Assembly (NCBI GenBank): GCA_004194705.1
Contig: SADC01000111.1
Location: 62,001-126,000 of the forward strand
Length of the DNA stretch: 64,000 bases
Source: Ditylenchus dipsaci
Taxonomy: Eukaryota > Nematoda > Chromadorea > Rhabditida > Anguinidae
Reading direction: 5' to 3'
In this document: positions 1 through 10,487 of the stretch, one piece after another
How the letters are laid out: every line of letters begins with the position of its first letter
Position numbering within the stretch: the stretch's first letter is position 1
Program-made: the position numbers and the translations under genes
Notes under the pieces: generated by a model
Seen by the model: only the letters and a program-made list of their open reading frames with translations
Database searches by the model: none
Told to the model about the DNA's origin: nothing

Positions 1-317
1 GACCGTACCTTTAGGACGTACAGCTTTTCCTTTGTTAAGGTCGATCAAGTACTTTTCAGCCAACCTGCTATATGCACTATTCACTCAATAACCACCCATG
101 GAGAGTTATTTCTCAAACTAAAAAAATCTTCAAATTGTTTATCGGAAATGATTCAAACTGTTAAATCTTGATTAAAGGGATGAGTTGTCAACAGTGATGT
201 ATTTTTAAGACTTTTTGGTCCGGCTCTGTGATCTTACTTCTGAAAAATTGTTCCGGTTCTAGCTCTGGGCTATTTACTTGAAATAAATTTCTCCGGCTTC
301 TGGTCTAAACTCTCAAT
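1..317. other. left-edge sequence, no firm gene
   Basis: The first bases could be the end of an exon of the membrane-protein gene that follows. Frame 1 is open, with possible donors after position 39 (AAG then GTCGAT) or 51 (CAA then GTACTT), and both end in phase 0, as the exon at 1251 needs. There is no independent support. Positions 222-300 hold a low-complexity run of CCGGCTCTG-like words that recurs near 1035-1085 and 11940-12010. Confidence 0.3.
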
Positions 318-1027
318 TTGAAAAAATGGCGCTACTTGCATATACCCCCCCCAAATCAACTTTTTTTAAAATGTTCCCAAACACCCTATATCGACCTAAA
401 ATCGCTTCAGAAGCTCAAAAAAGACATTATTTTTGAGTTCTGGTCAATAAAAATCGAGTTTCTGGACCACCAAAAAACGCATTTTGACCATTTTCGAAGG
501 GATTTAAGGCTGTATTAGGGTGGAAATAGACCAAAAGGGACCAATTTTGAACAAAAAGGAAGATGTTGAACATAGTTTTGTTGACTGGGGCCTACCGCAT
601 AAATAAACTCTGGTATGCATACATTTTTTATGCATCCAGGGTCACTTTCGAGTGATTTGCGTCTAAGGTATGTGGGTGTGCGCATCTCAACCCCAAGCAA
701 CCAAGCCCCCTGCGCCCCCGAAGGGGGCTTGGTTGCTTGGGGTTGAGATGCGCACACCCACATACCTTAGACATAATTCCGAGCAAGACTCTTGAAAAAA
801 ATGCATTTAGAGACTATTTTTGCCCAGCTCCAGTGATCAAAACATGATAAAACAGGTAAAAAGTCGAAATTCAAAAGTGCCCAAAACTCAATTTTTTATT
901 GACCTGAACTTAAAAATATTGTCTTTTTGAACTCCTGAGGCGATTTTGAGTCGATATAGGGTGTTTTAAAACACTTTTGAGAAAGTTGATTTGGGGGGGG
1001 GGTATATGCAAGTAGCGTCGAAAAAAT
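318..1027. mobile_element. large foldback element with family-A core
   Basis: Outer arms are inverted copies. The left arm (about 325-470) has a poly-C run, CACCCTATATCGACCTAAAA and AGAAGCTC. The right arm (about 885-1020) has the complements, including GATATAGGGTGTTTT and a poly-G run. The centre (about 589-846) is a copy of the family-A core (ACCGCATAAATAAACTCTGG) found four more times in the window. Relics of the outer arm also lie at 30920-31075 and 61040-61150. No coding capacity was seen. Confidence 0.75.
661..772. repeat. perfect 50-bp hairpin stem
   Basis: Bases 661-710 are the exact reverse complement of 723-772, separated by a 12-base loop (711-722). The stem contains GTGTGCGCATCTCAACCCC and AAGCAACCAAGCCCCC. 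Other family-A copies keep the same stem with mismatches, so this copy is either the youngest or has been homogenised. Confidence 0.9.
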
Positions 1028-1250
1028 TAACTCCTCTTCTGGCTCCTGCTCGGAGACAAAGCCAGAGCAGAGCCAGAGCCGGAGAATCCTATATCACTGG
1101 TTATTAGAGGGTGGGAAGTTAATAGAGTGAATACAGTGAGTTATAAAAAGTTCACGGTTGGATGTTAACTGAAAAAGAAATAATGATTTTCGGACAATCT
1201 AGGTCCAAAAAAAGATCACTTTCATAATTTAGGCTGCTTTGTTGTCGCAG

Positions 1251-2398
1251 TACTTTGCCTTGAAACGTGTGATCGCCTTGACTGAACGACACATTCAGAA
1301 AACTAAACGCTTTTTCTCTTGGGTTGTCTTGGCGTCAATTACAATTAATGTGGCTAACTTCATCACAAGTAAGTGGATTTGAAGAGTGAATTTTTTGCGT
1401 AACTTTTAAATTTGCCCAAATCTGTGTTTAATAGCTGCCTTTCTGTTGTGTCTTCCTGCTGTCTAATAGAAGTCTGAGGATGGTATTATATCGCCTGTTC
1501 GACATGACGCGACTACTTTTGCTTGTCGAGGCTCTCCTTGCTCTTGCTTTCGCGCCTTTGACGCCAATTTCTAGTCCACCTTTAGGGGTACCGCAAGTTA
1601 AACTCCCTAGCATTCAGATGCCAACGCAAACAATGGTCTACGTTCTGGGACATGTTCGAATACTCCGTGGTTACTCAAAATATTCCACATGTCCAGAAAG
1701 TGCTCTATTTAATTGGGCTACTAGAAGGTGATGCCCTCAACGCCGTTCGACGATTCAGAATAACTAATGCTAACTACCAAGTGGTAGTTCAGCATCTCGA
1801 TGAAATGTTTGGCAAGGACCAAGTTCTAGTCGACACATTCCAAGTTGACTTCATGACCTCATTTTTCATGCGCACACCTCCCCCCCCCCTCCTAAGTGTA
1901 CTAGTACAAAAATTTCACTGGTTACTTTTGCTTGAAAACTAAAACAATCTCAGCAGATATTTCAATATCGCTCTTTAGATGGCAAGGTCAAATCGTCAGG
2001 TCAAAAAAACAGCTTGCGTAGCTCTCTTGTCAGACTTTAAAAGATTAAAGTAACTTTCAGCCTTTCTTCACTCTTCAATGATTAAGAACGTGATGGCTGA
2101 AGAAAAATATGATTACGACACGACTGTTTTGCTTGTTCTGTTTGCCATCCAGTTCCTGATGCCGGCTGACTATCTATTCAGTTTCACAATGGCAGCTACA
2201 TGGAGCAACCTGCTGATCAGGTGAATATAGTTTTATGCTAGACAAACCTACAAAAATATGATTTTTAGATATTATCAAAGCGGGGCATTCGAATACAGGC
2301 AGCCTTCAGAAGAAATTGACCAAATAATGCAAAGTTCGGAAAGTAATGTGCCTCGCAAAAACCAAGAAAGCCATGATTCGAAGACTAAAAAGACCTAA
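1251..2398 (+). CDS. multi-pass membrane protein, 3' exons (partial)
   Basis: Three exons join in phase: 1251-1368 (acceptor GTTGTCGCAG, donor A/GTAAGT), 2061-2220 (acceptor TAACTTTCAG, donor AG/GTGAAT) and 2269-2398 (acceptor ATTTTTAG, stop TAA at 2396). They give a C-terminal piece of 135 residues. It starts YFALKRVIALTERH, followed by a hydrophobic segment (FFSWVVLASITINVANFI), a short Lys/Glu loop, a second long hydrophobic stretch (TTVLLVLFAIQFLMP..DYLFSF), and a hydrophilic tail rich in Ser, Gln and Lys. The product is probably an integral membrane protein with its C-terminus in the cytoplasm. The family is not recognised; a chemoreceptor-like fold is possible but unproven. Earlier exons lie left of the window or near its edge. 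The first intron carries a retrotransposon gag relic. AATAAA lies about 100 bases after the stop. Confidence 0.6.
1590..1910 (+). pseudogene. Bel/Pao-type retrotransposon gag relic
   Basis: Two overlapping frames encode the conserved DUF1759-like gag segment typical of Bel/Pao LTR elements. VKLPSIQMPT is in one frame, then after a frame break come FWDMFEYSV, LLEGDALNAVRRF and LDEMFGKDQV in the next (from 1652). The frame breaks off into a poly-C run near 1885. No protease, reverse transcriptase, integrase or LTR was seen, so this is a dead fragment within an intron of the membrane-protein gene. Confidence 0.7.
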
Positions 2399-2500
2399 TT
2401 TTTTATCCGAAATGTTTTTGTCATGTGTATCATCGTAATGTTGTGTATTTTCACTCACAATTAAGCAGAAACAGGATCTTGTTATGACCTAAAAGACCTC

Positions 2501-2506
2501 AATAAA
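2501..2506 (+). other. poly(A) signal AATAAA
   Basis: A canonical hexamer about 100 bases after the stop of the membrane-protein gene, supporting that stop as the real gene end. Confidence 0.6.
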
Positions 2507-3297
2507 AATTTGACCACTTAAAATGATGAAAACGCTTATGAAGTTCTCAAAATGACCTCAGGAGCACTGATGGGCACCCCATTTTGGCCTCTTTCTAACT
2601 TCAAAATCATTTTTTCACTCTTTTTGCATACATTTTTCTAATTTTGGAAACAAAGTTGTAGCTAATGAAAGTTTTCACAAGTTGAAAATATTAGAAATGT
2701 TTTTAATGATTAAGGGACAGGTTATGAAAGGATTTTCGAACAAAAATAATTATAGGATCCAAGAACCAAAAAACAGACATATTTTTCAAATATATTTTTA
2801 GCATTTTTTGAATAATTTTTTAAAAAATAATTTTTTTATTGCTGTAGCTGAAGCATGCAACTAAAGTTTAAGCACATAAATGCCTAGAATGCTTAGTCAC
2901 AAAAAAATTCTGGGCTTAGAAGCCAAAACATTTTTTGGCATCTAAAAACACCAAGTTTTTGATTCCTGAGCCTACAACTTTTTTGTGAACAAGTCTCTTC
3001 TGGCCATTTTTGTGCTGGAAGGGTAGGTAAGCAACGTAGTTATAAAATCAGAGTCTTTTTGATATAAAATTTTGAAAAAATAACCCGAATCAGAAGCAAT
3101 AAAATGTTCCAGAAAAAAATGCCAGGAAAAGTTTTGGTCACAAAGAAAGTTTTAGGCTTAAGAGCTAAAACTTGGTGTTTTTAGGAGCCAAAATATGTTT
3201 TGCTTCCTTAGCTGGTGTGTCAAAAAATCCGCAAGATTTGAAATAGCTATTTTTTTCTACATCGAATTTCGATCTTCTGTTTTCACCAATCGTTTTC
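2507..3297. other. AT-rich intergenic sequence with transposon debris
   Basis: No gene was seen. The words GATGAAAACGCT and AAAATGACCTCA near 2525-2570 match the arms of the large hairpin at 26053-26846 and of relics at 7480 and 24310, so this is a decayed fragment of that family. Confidence 0.5.
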
Positions 3298-3478
3298 TCT
3301 TGACAGGCAATTTCATTAAGTGTATAATGTCAAATATACGATTTTCGCTTGGTCCCTCCTGTGATTCAGGTCACGCTCTATGGGTGGCCCTTTGATGGCT
3401 AAAACCCGAACCACAGGGAAGACCAAGCAAAAATCGTATTTTTGACATTATACACTTAACGAAATTGCCAGTCAAGAT
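3298..3478. mobile_element. short palindromic element
   Basis: The left arm (CTTGACAGGCAATTTCATTA, then GTGTATAATGTC) is complemented by the right arm ending GCCAGTCAAG. The arms include CTTGGTCCCTCC and its complement GACCAAGC, a variant of the CCTTGGTCCCC motif found in other hairpins here. Related sequence lies at 32755-33000 and 38700-38890. Confidence 0.7.
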
Positions 3479-4499
3479 AAATAGAAATAAGATAGAAATA
3501 TGAAATATGAAATACGATCTAGAAAAAGGCCATTTCCAATCCTATAAATTTCTTGAAACACCCTGTATTTTCCCTATGCGGAGAAATAAGTCCATACGAG
3601 AAGAAGTTATTAGAGTGTGGGGAGTTCATGAAAGAAATGAGGTAATTCATATTAGTTTTGTGAAAGAAAAGTTATGTAATATACTTATTTAACAATAGCA
3701 TATGATACTCCGGTTATGTTTAAAAAGATAGTAATAAACTAAAAGATCAAGGAAAATAAATGAAAGAAATGAAAGATTTAAAGAAATGAAAGAAATTGCA
3801 GCATAAAAATTCAGATAATTTAGCTTAAAATTTAGAGTGATGGCCTTTTTCAATATTAGGCCGTTTACTTTTGAAAACAGAGCCGGGGCCATCACCGGGA
3901 CGAAAATTTTTATCGCCGGCGCCGACCTCTTTCGAAAAAGGCCCCATCGCCGGCGCAGAGCGCCGGCCGGCGCTGTTTTTATCCCTGGAAACGCCGACGC
4001 TAGCGCCGGCGCCGGAACAACACTGCTCACAAGTGATTGCAGCCAAATGGTGACTTATCAAAAATAATCAAGCTAAGTTTAATATTCTATTCTAAAGTGG
4101 TACTAAACAAAAAGATATGATTGATAAAATACAAGGCTTGGAAAGTTTATTCAGAACTCATTTTCCATCCGTTAAGATATAGTTGAAAAAGAGCTTTTAA
4201 GAAGAATGATATTCAGCTATTCTCTAAAGATTCTACTAGCTTTTTCTTGAAAAGCTTCAAAGACTCTTAATAAAAATCAAGCTTGAAATGCAAATCCTCA
4301 GCATTTAGTCAAATGTCATACCTTGTAATTTTCCTCGACAGTCTCCATATATTCACCTAACTGAACGAAAAAAGTGAAATAGTGTTTTAGAACCCATCAA
4401 ACCAAGTAGCAGGATTCCGGCTTTTTTGAGAGCTGACTGAAACCCATAAACCTGCTATTATGATCGAAGGTGAGCAACGTCTTATCGACCTTGAGCATT
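3479..4499. other. non-coding, with a GC-rich GCCGGCGCC tract
   Basis: Mostly AT-rich sequence without a convincing gene. Positions 3880-4020 form a GC-rich island of repeated GCCGGCGCC words, including GAGCGCCGGCCGGCGCT. A similar island sits at 9613-9760, and a related one, CCGGTGCGGGTG, flanks a hAT-type element at 54.5 and 55.9 kb. That suggests subterminal transposon repeats. Apparent open frames here are by-products of the GC tract. Confidence 0.5.
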
Positions 4500-4559
4500 T
4501 TGCTTTTTCTTTAGTGTCTTGATGTAGGTCTTGAAGATTTCTTTATGGTGCTATTCGAG

Positions 4560-4770
4560 GTCAGCCATCATCCTGAATGAAAATGTACGAACTTTTCCAA
4601 CTTGACTCACTTCCTCACCCCCGTCTTCTCCTGTGGTGTATCTTGGCACACGAACGGCTAAAACCACTTCCAGATCGGATGACAGTGTCTCGTAGAGCGT
4701 TCAAAGAATTCCATATCTTCCCTGCTGGTTTTCTTCGATAACGGCATAACGTTTTTCTGAAAAGTTGTAA
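4560..4770 (-). pseudogene. degenerate coding remnant, family unknown
   Basis: On the minus strand an open stretch reads LYETLSSDLEVVLAVRVPRY and later FSFRMMADLE, then meets several stops. An acceptor-like TTTTCAG precedes it on that strand at about 4758. The composition looks like former coding sequence, but stops upstream (after YGIL) and downstream make it non-functional as it stands. The family is not recognised. Confidence 0.3.
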
Positions 4771-4824
4771 ATTTAGAGATTGCAGGTTTTAGAAAAAGGA
4801 AAGAGGAAAAAGAAAATACAGACC

Positions 4825-5125
4825 GCTTTTAAAAAACGCGGCGGAGAATTAAAGATTTCACAGGCTTTTAAAAAAGACGATAAATATTTTCAAAGCTATA
4901 AAAGCTTTTGAAAAAGGCTATAGCAATCAAAACTGTTACTACCGCCTTTTAAAAAGGCTACAAAAAATAGAAACTTTTTCACAGCTTTTTTTTTAAAAGG
5001 CCATAGTAAATAAATGAAAAGGAACGGTTCTTTTAAAAGGTGATAGCTTGTTTGAAAAATTTTAAAGGATTTTTAAAAGGCTGTATCTAAAAAAATATAA
5101 GCCTTTTAAAAAAAGGCAGTGAACA
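4825..5125. repeat. array of palindromic GCCTTTTAAAAAGGC motifs
   Basis: About eight to ten variants of a short palindrome (GGCTTTTAAAAA, GCCTTTTAAAAAGGCT, GCTTTTTTTTTAAAAGGCC and others) are spaced roughly 25-45 bases apart. Each unit is self-complementary, as expected for an array of dimeric protein-binding sites or transposon subterminal repeats. No flanking element could be fixed. Confidence 0.7.
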
Positions 5126-5194
5126 ATGGAAAAATTGGAAACGCTGTTCTCTAGTACCCTTTACCTAACTCTACACATAGTCTACCATATAGGG

Positions 5195-5692
5195 CCAAAA
5201 TTTTTAAGCTCATTCACCATGAGAAGTCTGTTTGCGGATGTTAAAACAGACTAGTCACGGAGAATCTCCGGAACCGAATACTCGCTTTTTTTAATTTTTT
5301 TCCACAATTATTCATCGGTTTGGTTTTTTTATGTTCCAGTTGCTTATTTATTTTCTCACATCATATAGTTGAGATTAGGGGTTACCAAAATAAGCTATTG
5401 ATTGAGGAAATATATTGCTTTAAAAAATCAGATAAAGTTTTAAGAATCTGCCCAAGAATCCTGACTGAAATTTGAGTGCGGATACTTGGCGGAGTCTTTC
5501 TTTTTAAACTCCATTTTTTCAACAACATATACTTTATCAATAGCTCATCTGGTAGCCCTGAATCTTGGCTACAAAATGGCACCAAGAGAAGATTTTTTAA
5601 AAATAAAAAAAAGTTATGGCCATTTCCGTGTTACAAATCTGATTTAGCATCCGCCAACAGCCTCCTCATTGTTTTTTCGCCTTTACTAAATT
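5195..5692. mobile_element. inverted-repeat element, copy 1
   Basis: The left end has TCACCATGAGAAGTCTGTTT and the right end the complement, including TAGCATCCGCCAACAGCCTC. The interior pairs ACTCCATTTTTTCAACAACA with its complement in a second copy at 20455-20945. No gene was seen inside. The AT-rich open frames are by-products. Confidence 0.65.
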
Positions 5693-5862
5693 TCGGAAAA
5701 TCCTCTTTGGCACTTTTGCATTTCAGACCTCCCCCTCCATTTATTTTCTGTAACTTTATTGTGTGGAAAAACAGTAAAAATAAAAATTCGCAAACATATA
5801 GCTCTGAAATTTGTCACCATAGTGAGAAGAAATTATCTGGCCCATTAAAAACCGGTACTTAA

Positions 5863-6107
5863 AGGACCTTGTCTCTTCCTGCTCAATGATCCCGCACCAA
5901 TTCAAAAAATTTTCACTGATCATTGAACTGCTTTTCAGATTTTTCAACTTGGTTTCTAACAAAACAAGGCCTAGGATTTAATTTTAGGTTTAGTTGTGTT
6001 AGAAAGCAACTTGAAAAATCCGACCACAACTCCAATGATTAGGGAAAAAATTTTGAATTGACGCGGGACCATTGATTAGGAAGAGGCAGGATCTTTCGAA
6101 GAGGTAC
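5863..6107. mobile_element. palindromic element (CTAGTTTTGTTAGAAA family)
   Basis: The left half (CTCTTCCTGCTCAATGATCC) is complemented by the right half (GGGACCATTGATTAGGAAGA) around a centre near 5985. It is homologous to the inner hairpin of 41163-41466, but without the CAGTC ends. Confidence 0.7.
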
Positions 6108-6215
6108 GAGGGGCCGGCGGGCGGAGGGGGTGTAAAATGCAAAAGTGTCTGTTCTTTTAACCGCCACCCTGAGGTCTGCCACCATGGAAAGGCATTTTGA
6201 AGAGATTTGAATGTA

Positions 6216-6494
6216 CCGTATTCTCTCTATTAGTTCCACACTCTCTATTAAACCCACACCCCCAACTTCGCGGACCTGTATCTTAGCTCAGAGAAAAAAA
6301 AAAGAAAAAAATCAGAAAAAAAGAAAAAAAATTAACAAAGCGTTTCATTGCATTTTCTTAACTCCCACGAGCTTTACTGATCCTCTTTTCTAGAGTTTGA
6401 TTTTAACCGAAAATTTCGAGATCGACCTTAAATTTTTCCGATTTTCGGACGATTGAAAATAATCCCACATGTGGAACTAATAGAGAGAATACGG
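6216..6494. mobile_element. CCGTATT family MITE, copy 1
   Basis: Terminal inverted repeats CCGTATTCTCTCTATTAG and CTAATAGAGAGAATACGG. The left flank is TA; the right flank is TG, probably a mutated TA. The interior shares CTCCCACGAGC and TTTCGAGATCGACC with copies at 33143, 54964 and 62363. Confidence 0.8.
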
Positions 6495-7984
6495 TGGTTA
6501 GTGAATACTATTCACTAAATAATGGACTAAATAGAAACATGTTTTCAGCAAAAGAAAGTTGTTATTGTAAGTTGAGTTGAAAGTGTTAAAAAGTAGGAAA
6601 AATTTCAATTTGTTTAGACTTTACCGTTGACTTTTTTCGCCAAATTTATAATATCTAAAACATATTTTCTGGACTAGTTTTGTATTGTAAAGTGCAAAAT
6701 TAGTGAAACGCACTTTCGGAAAAGACAATCATGACAATATTTATTATTTATATATTAAATATTTAGACAAAAATTTCTTTCATTTATTCAAGTATTACTT
6801 TCATCGGCCAATTCCAAAAACGCCTGCGGGTGTTTAACAAAACGCTTAAAAATATCGCAAATTAAGTTTAACTATGAAAACTCTTACAGTAGTGTGTTTA
6901 AATTTGTTGTCAGTCAATTTCTCACTCCATAAGAATCCTTTTTTGGTCAGCGGTTCACACACACTTTGAATAACTAATAGCAGAGAAATAATCGAAAATA
7001 TGAGAAAGAAGTGACAATATTTCATTTTTTTCTACTAAATTAACTATTAGGTTGATGCATAAGTTTAACCATTTTTAAAACTAATATTTGAACATCAAAA
7101 TTATTTTGAAAAATAATTCTTGATATAGCATTGTTTAGCTCTGTTATTCCTCTCTACAATGAGCTATCGAATTTTTCGGATCATTTTGAAAAGTCGTTAT
7201 TTGCGATTATACACTAGATATGTCCTTTTAGAAATATGGTTGTGGAGATATAGTCTTTTCAAAAAATCAATTTTTTAAAATAACAAAATTCAGCTTTTTA
7301 CTAATTTTTTTTCGCATTTCCAGTCACTTTTAAAGGAATTTTTTTAAGTCATTTTCTTCACCATCAGATTTTCAAAAATCGTTCTGTAAAATAAGTCATG
7401 TAGCTCTTGAACTGCGCTACAATAAATCATCAAGATTTTGTTCGAGCGCTGAATCCTGAATACATTTTCTGAAAGGATAAGGTGATGAAAATACGTGTCA
7501 AATACCCAAAATGACATCACTTAGGTTTATGGTCCCACATACCGACTTTTTTAAAAATGATATGACATTTTAAAGAAAACTAACAGAGCTGGACAATGGT
7601 ATATTAAGAACAACTAAAATGGCCTTCCCACACTTGAAAACGTGTTTTCTACATGTCGCAAGCATTGAAACAGCAGAAAAACATGCTTTTTGGACATTTG
7701 GGCATTCTATGGTGTGCTCCGGCTAAAATCAGGTCGCAATATTATTAAAAATAGAGAAATTGGCATTTTTCACAAAAATTTGCATTTTGGAAAACACCAT
7801 TTTTTTCAAAAAGCGGGTGTTTTTTAAATTTTTTATGAAAAAATATTATTATGCCTTAAAAGAAAGCGCAATTATAGCCGGCTCTAATGAGACTAAATAT
7901 TCACAAAAGAATGTGTGAAAATGAGTGAAAATCAACATTTGTAGCAAAATAATGAAAATTTAAAACAAAATTGAGTGCATTTTT
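6495..7984. other. gene-poor AT-rich stretch with transposon relics
   Basis: No coding signal. An isolated mariner-type end (TTAGGTTGATGCATAAGTTT) lies at 7049. Positions 7360-7560 resemble an arm of the 26-kb hairpin (GCTCTTGAACTGCGCTACAA). Positions 7610-7735 resemble the right arm of the 52-kb hairpin (AAAACGTGTTTTCTACA, GTGTGCTCCGG). Confidence 0.5.
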
Positions 7985-8470
7985 TAAGCTTGATCTTTTT
8001 TTCGTAGCAAAAACACTTTTTTGTGGGGCAATATACTCTTGTCTGGTGTTATTAAATTCTCTCATTGTTTTTTTGAAGTGATAACATGATCATTTAGCCA
8101 TGCAACTCTGGTTTCTAATGAGGTATCGCTTATCACAACGTCTTTGCAAAACTTAGTACAAAAAATATAAAGTATGAAGCAAATAAAAAATAATTTGATC
8201 ATACATTTATTTTTTGTACCAAGTTTTTCAAAGACGTTGTGATAAACAATACATTAGAAACTAGAGTCGTAGGGCTACATGATGGTATTATCGCTTTGAA
8301 AAAATCAGAAAAGTTAATGAAATCAAGAAAAACAAAAGTGACTCACAAAAAAGAGTAAATAAGCCACAATAAAAAGTATTTTGCTGCAAAAAATGATTAA
8401 ACTTTTTTTAAAATGTTCATATATTTCGATCAATATTCATAATTCACATGCACTGTTTTTGAAAAACTAA
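7985..8470. mobile_element. imperfect foldback element
   Basis: Arms meet near 8190. CTCTGGTTTCTAATGAGGTA is complemented by TACATTAGAAACTAGAG, and TCACAACGTCTTTGCAAAAC by TTTTTCAAAGACGTTGTGA. Pairing continues outwards with more mismatches through GATAACATGATC / GATGGTATTATC. No coding content was seen. Confidence 0.7.
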
Positions 8471-8984
8471 AAAAAGCTCGAAAATAGGGAAACAACACGA
8501 TGTACATCACAGAAATTTTTTAAAAGAAATTATGGTAAGTCAGTTGATCATTCTTTCGGAAAATCTCTTTAAATTGTACGCTAAAAAAACTTTTTTAGAA
8601 AAAAATTGTTAATAATCTTGAAGGGTGAAGAATTGTCGTTAGCTTTGCCTTTTTAAATGCTCTCTGATAATGAAATAATAAAAAAATTGCGTAATCGTTT
8701 TATTCTTTGCTGAATTAATGCTTTTACTATATAGCTGACATTTTCTTCCTTTTACAATGGAAATACAGTCAAAAAATAGAAAGATTGATTTAGAGCAATT
8801 ATCGAAGCTTTCATTCCGTTTTTTTAACACGGAAGGCTGTCTGTCCTGAAGGTATATTCTCGTGCAGAATTTCAAGCTGAACATGATGAGGTCTTTATTT
8901 TAGTACTAAAAAATCAACAAGCACTGGATTAATGGCCCTTTTCAACGAAAAATGATCAAATCTTTATTCGATCGGCAAAACTAT
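8471..8984. other. no feature recognised
   Basis: AT-rich sequence with no supported gene or clear repeat ends. Confidence 0.5.
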
Positions 8985-9224
8985 AATTGGGCGTAAGATT
9001 GGAATCCCATCGGATTTCCGGGATTGGAATCCCAAAAATTTCGAAAAAATCCTAATCACAAATCCCAAAGTTTCAGAAATCAAAATCGCAAATCTCACCG
9101 GTTCACATTCGAAAATCCCAAATTATTCCAAAATCACAGAAATGCGTTTTAATTTATTTAGTCTCAAAACCGAAAGAACATTTCCTTTCACATGACTTTT
9201 GTGTCTTAGAACCAGTGTTTTCAA

Positions 9225-9395
9225 AAACCACAGTCACACCTCACACTCACACACAGTGAGGGTCACACCTCACATCACACTTACAGTCACACTAAAATCA
9301 CAGTCACACTTGATGTGAGTGTGACTGTGAGTGTCACTGTGACTTAAGAGTAACTGTGAGTGTGACTTTAGTGTGACTGTGAGTATACCACGTGA
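9225..9395. repeat. inverted arrays of CACACTCACAGT words
   Basis: The first half is built from CACAGTCACACCTCACAC-type words and the second from the complements (GTGAGTGTGACTGTGAG), so the whole can fold back on itself. It looks like the subterminal repeat of a transposon. Confidence 0.85.
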
Positions 9396-9453
9396 ATATC
9401 CCACAGTAGTGCAGTGTGCGCGACTTCTCTTTTCTCAATGTATTTCTTCTTAG

Positions 9454-9654
9454 ATGTCTACGATAAGTGATTCTCTAGACTCAAGCGCGAAGAAGAGACG
9501 CAGAAACGCTATCTGGGACATGTACAAAAAGGAGGAAGACTTGCATGGTGAAATCAAGTGGAAGTGTAGCGAATGTCAAGAGGTTACCATTTTTATTGCT
9601 CATATGTACATACATGCGCGGCCGAAAAAATCGGCGCCGGCTCCCTTTTTGTGA
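9454..9654 (+). CDS. BED-type zinc-finger fragment (transposon-derived)
   Basis: A 66-residue frame following an acceptor-like TTCTTAG. It reads KKRRRNAIWDMYKKEED, then WKCSECQEV. That is an aromatic-rich helix followed by a CxxC pair, as in the first half of BED fingers of hAT transposases. The His/Cys second half is missing because the frame runs into the GCCGGCGCC array. It may be the first exon of a lost transposase or a broken remnant. Function: at most DNA binding to transposon ends, and probably none now. Confidence 0.35.
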   Translation: MSTISDSLDSSAKKRRRNAIWDMYKKEEDLHGEIKWKCSECQEVTIFIAHMYIHARPKKSAPAPFL

Positions 9655-9760
9655 AAAATCGGCGCCGGGCGCCTTGTCAACCAAGAAAATCGGCGCCAGG
9701 CATCATTGACAAAAAAGTTGGCGCCGGCACGAAAAATGTGAAAAATTGGCACCGCGCGCC
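9613..9760. repeat. tandem AAATCGGCGCCGGC array
   Basis: About five units of roughly 30 bases, each with a palindromic GGCGCC core preceded by AAAAATCG or AAAGTTG. It is much more GC-rich than its surroundings. Confidence 0.8.
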
Positions 9761-10381
9761 AACAAAAAACACAATAAAAACAGCTTTGCGAATTATTTAT
9801 TTTAATATTTTACATGTCAATCAATTCGCTATTATAAGTCAAAATGCTCTTGCTTTTTGAAAGTACGTGTCAGAACGAGAGTGTACAACAAAATAAGTAC
9901 CAAAATCTCAAATGCCACTGGATTCCGAGAATTTGTACAATCTTAATCCCAAATCTTGAAGTTTAAAATAATTTTAAAAATCCAAATCCCAAATCCTAAA
10001 AAAACATGAACGCCCAAGTTTAGGCAATACGTACTTTATTTAAAAATTTCGAGTTACGTACCTTGGTATTGCTCCAAAATGTTATTCCCGCATTTTTTTA
10101 CTTACTTTTTTCACATCCTTCAAATTTTTAACCATCTGTGCGAATCTTTATAATTTTTTTACTAAATTGGCAGATAATAACTCGTAACACGATTCCTAGA
10201 GTTATGTAAAAAAGTGGTGAAACCTAGTCGGAAACAAATTTGATAAATTCTTCCAACATTGTTGATAAAAAAGGTATTGCTAAAACGTACAAAAAGTACA
10301 AAAGATAAATAACTTACTGAAGACACCGTTTCTCAATCACTTTGAGCGAAGGTTAAAAAAAACAAAGAAAAAGTACCTAAG

Positions 10382-10487
10382 GCGAGGACAAAAAGGATGA
10401 CAGCGAGGACACAGAAGGGAGGCTGATGAATGAAAACGAAAAGAGAAGACACCTACGACCAGGCACTGCAAAGAATAGAAAAAAATA
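10382..10487 (+). CDS. candidate exon, highly charged peptide
   Basis: Between a weak acceptor (TACCTAAG) and a strong donor (AATA/GTGAGT), one frame reads GEDKKDDSEDTEGRLMNENE, then KRRHLRPGTAKNRKK. The acidic-to-basic composition looks more like coding than its surroundings. It would enter in phase 1 and leave in phase 2. It might belong to the gene continued at 12147, but no connecting exon was found. Low confidence. Confidence 0.25.

Larger units (their letters stand above)
8985..10015. mobile_element. possible inverted-repeat-bounded element carrying a BED-like exon
   Basis: The left end, TTGGGCGTAAGATTGGAATCCC, continues as a run of GGAATCCCAAAAAT-like words. The right end (9900-10015) has AATCCCAAATCCTAAA and ACGCCCAA, the inverted equivalent. 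The interior holds a CACTCACAGT array, a BED-finger-like frame and a GCCGGCGCC array. The ends resemble hAT-type termini, but no 8-base target duplication was found. Confidence 0.45.

Noticed and set aside
3837..4067. Ala/Pro/Gly-rich frames on both strands
   Set aside because: By-products of the GCCGGCGCC tract, open in several frames at once.
4560..4720. Argonaute-like or other named protein on the minus strand
   Set aside because: The residues look like former coding sequence but I could not match any family motif with confidence, and stops interrupt it.
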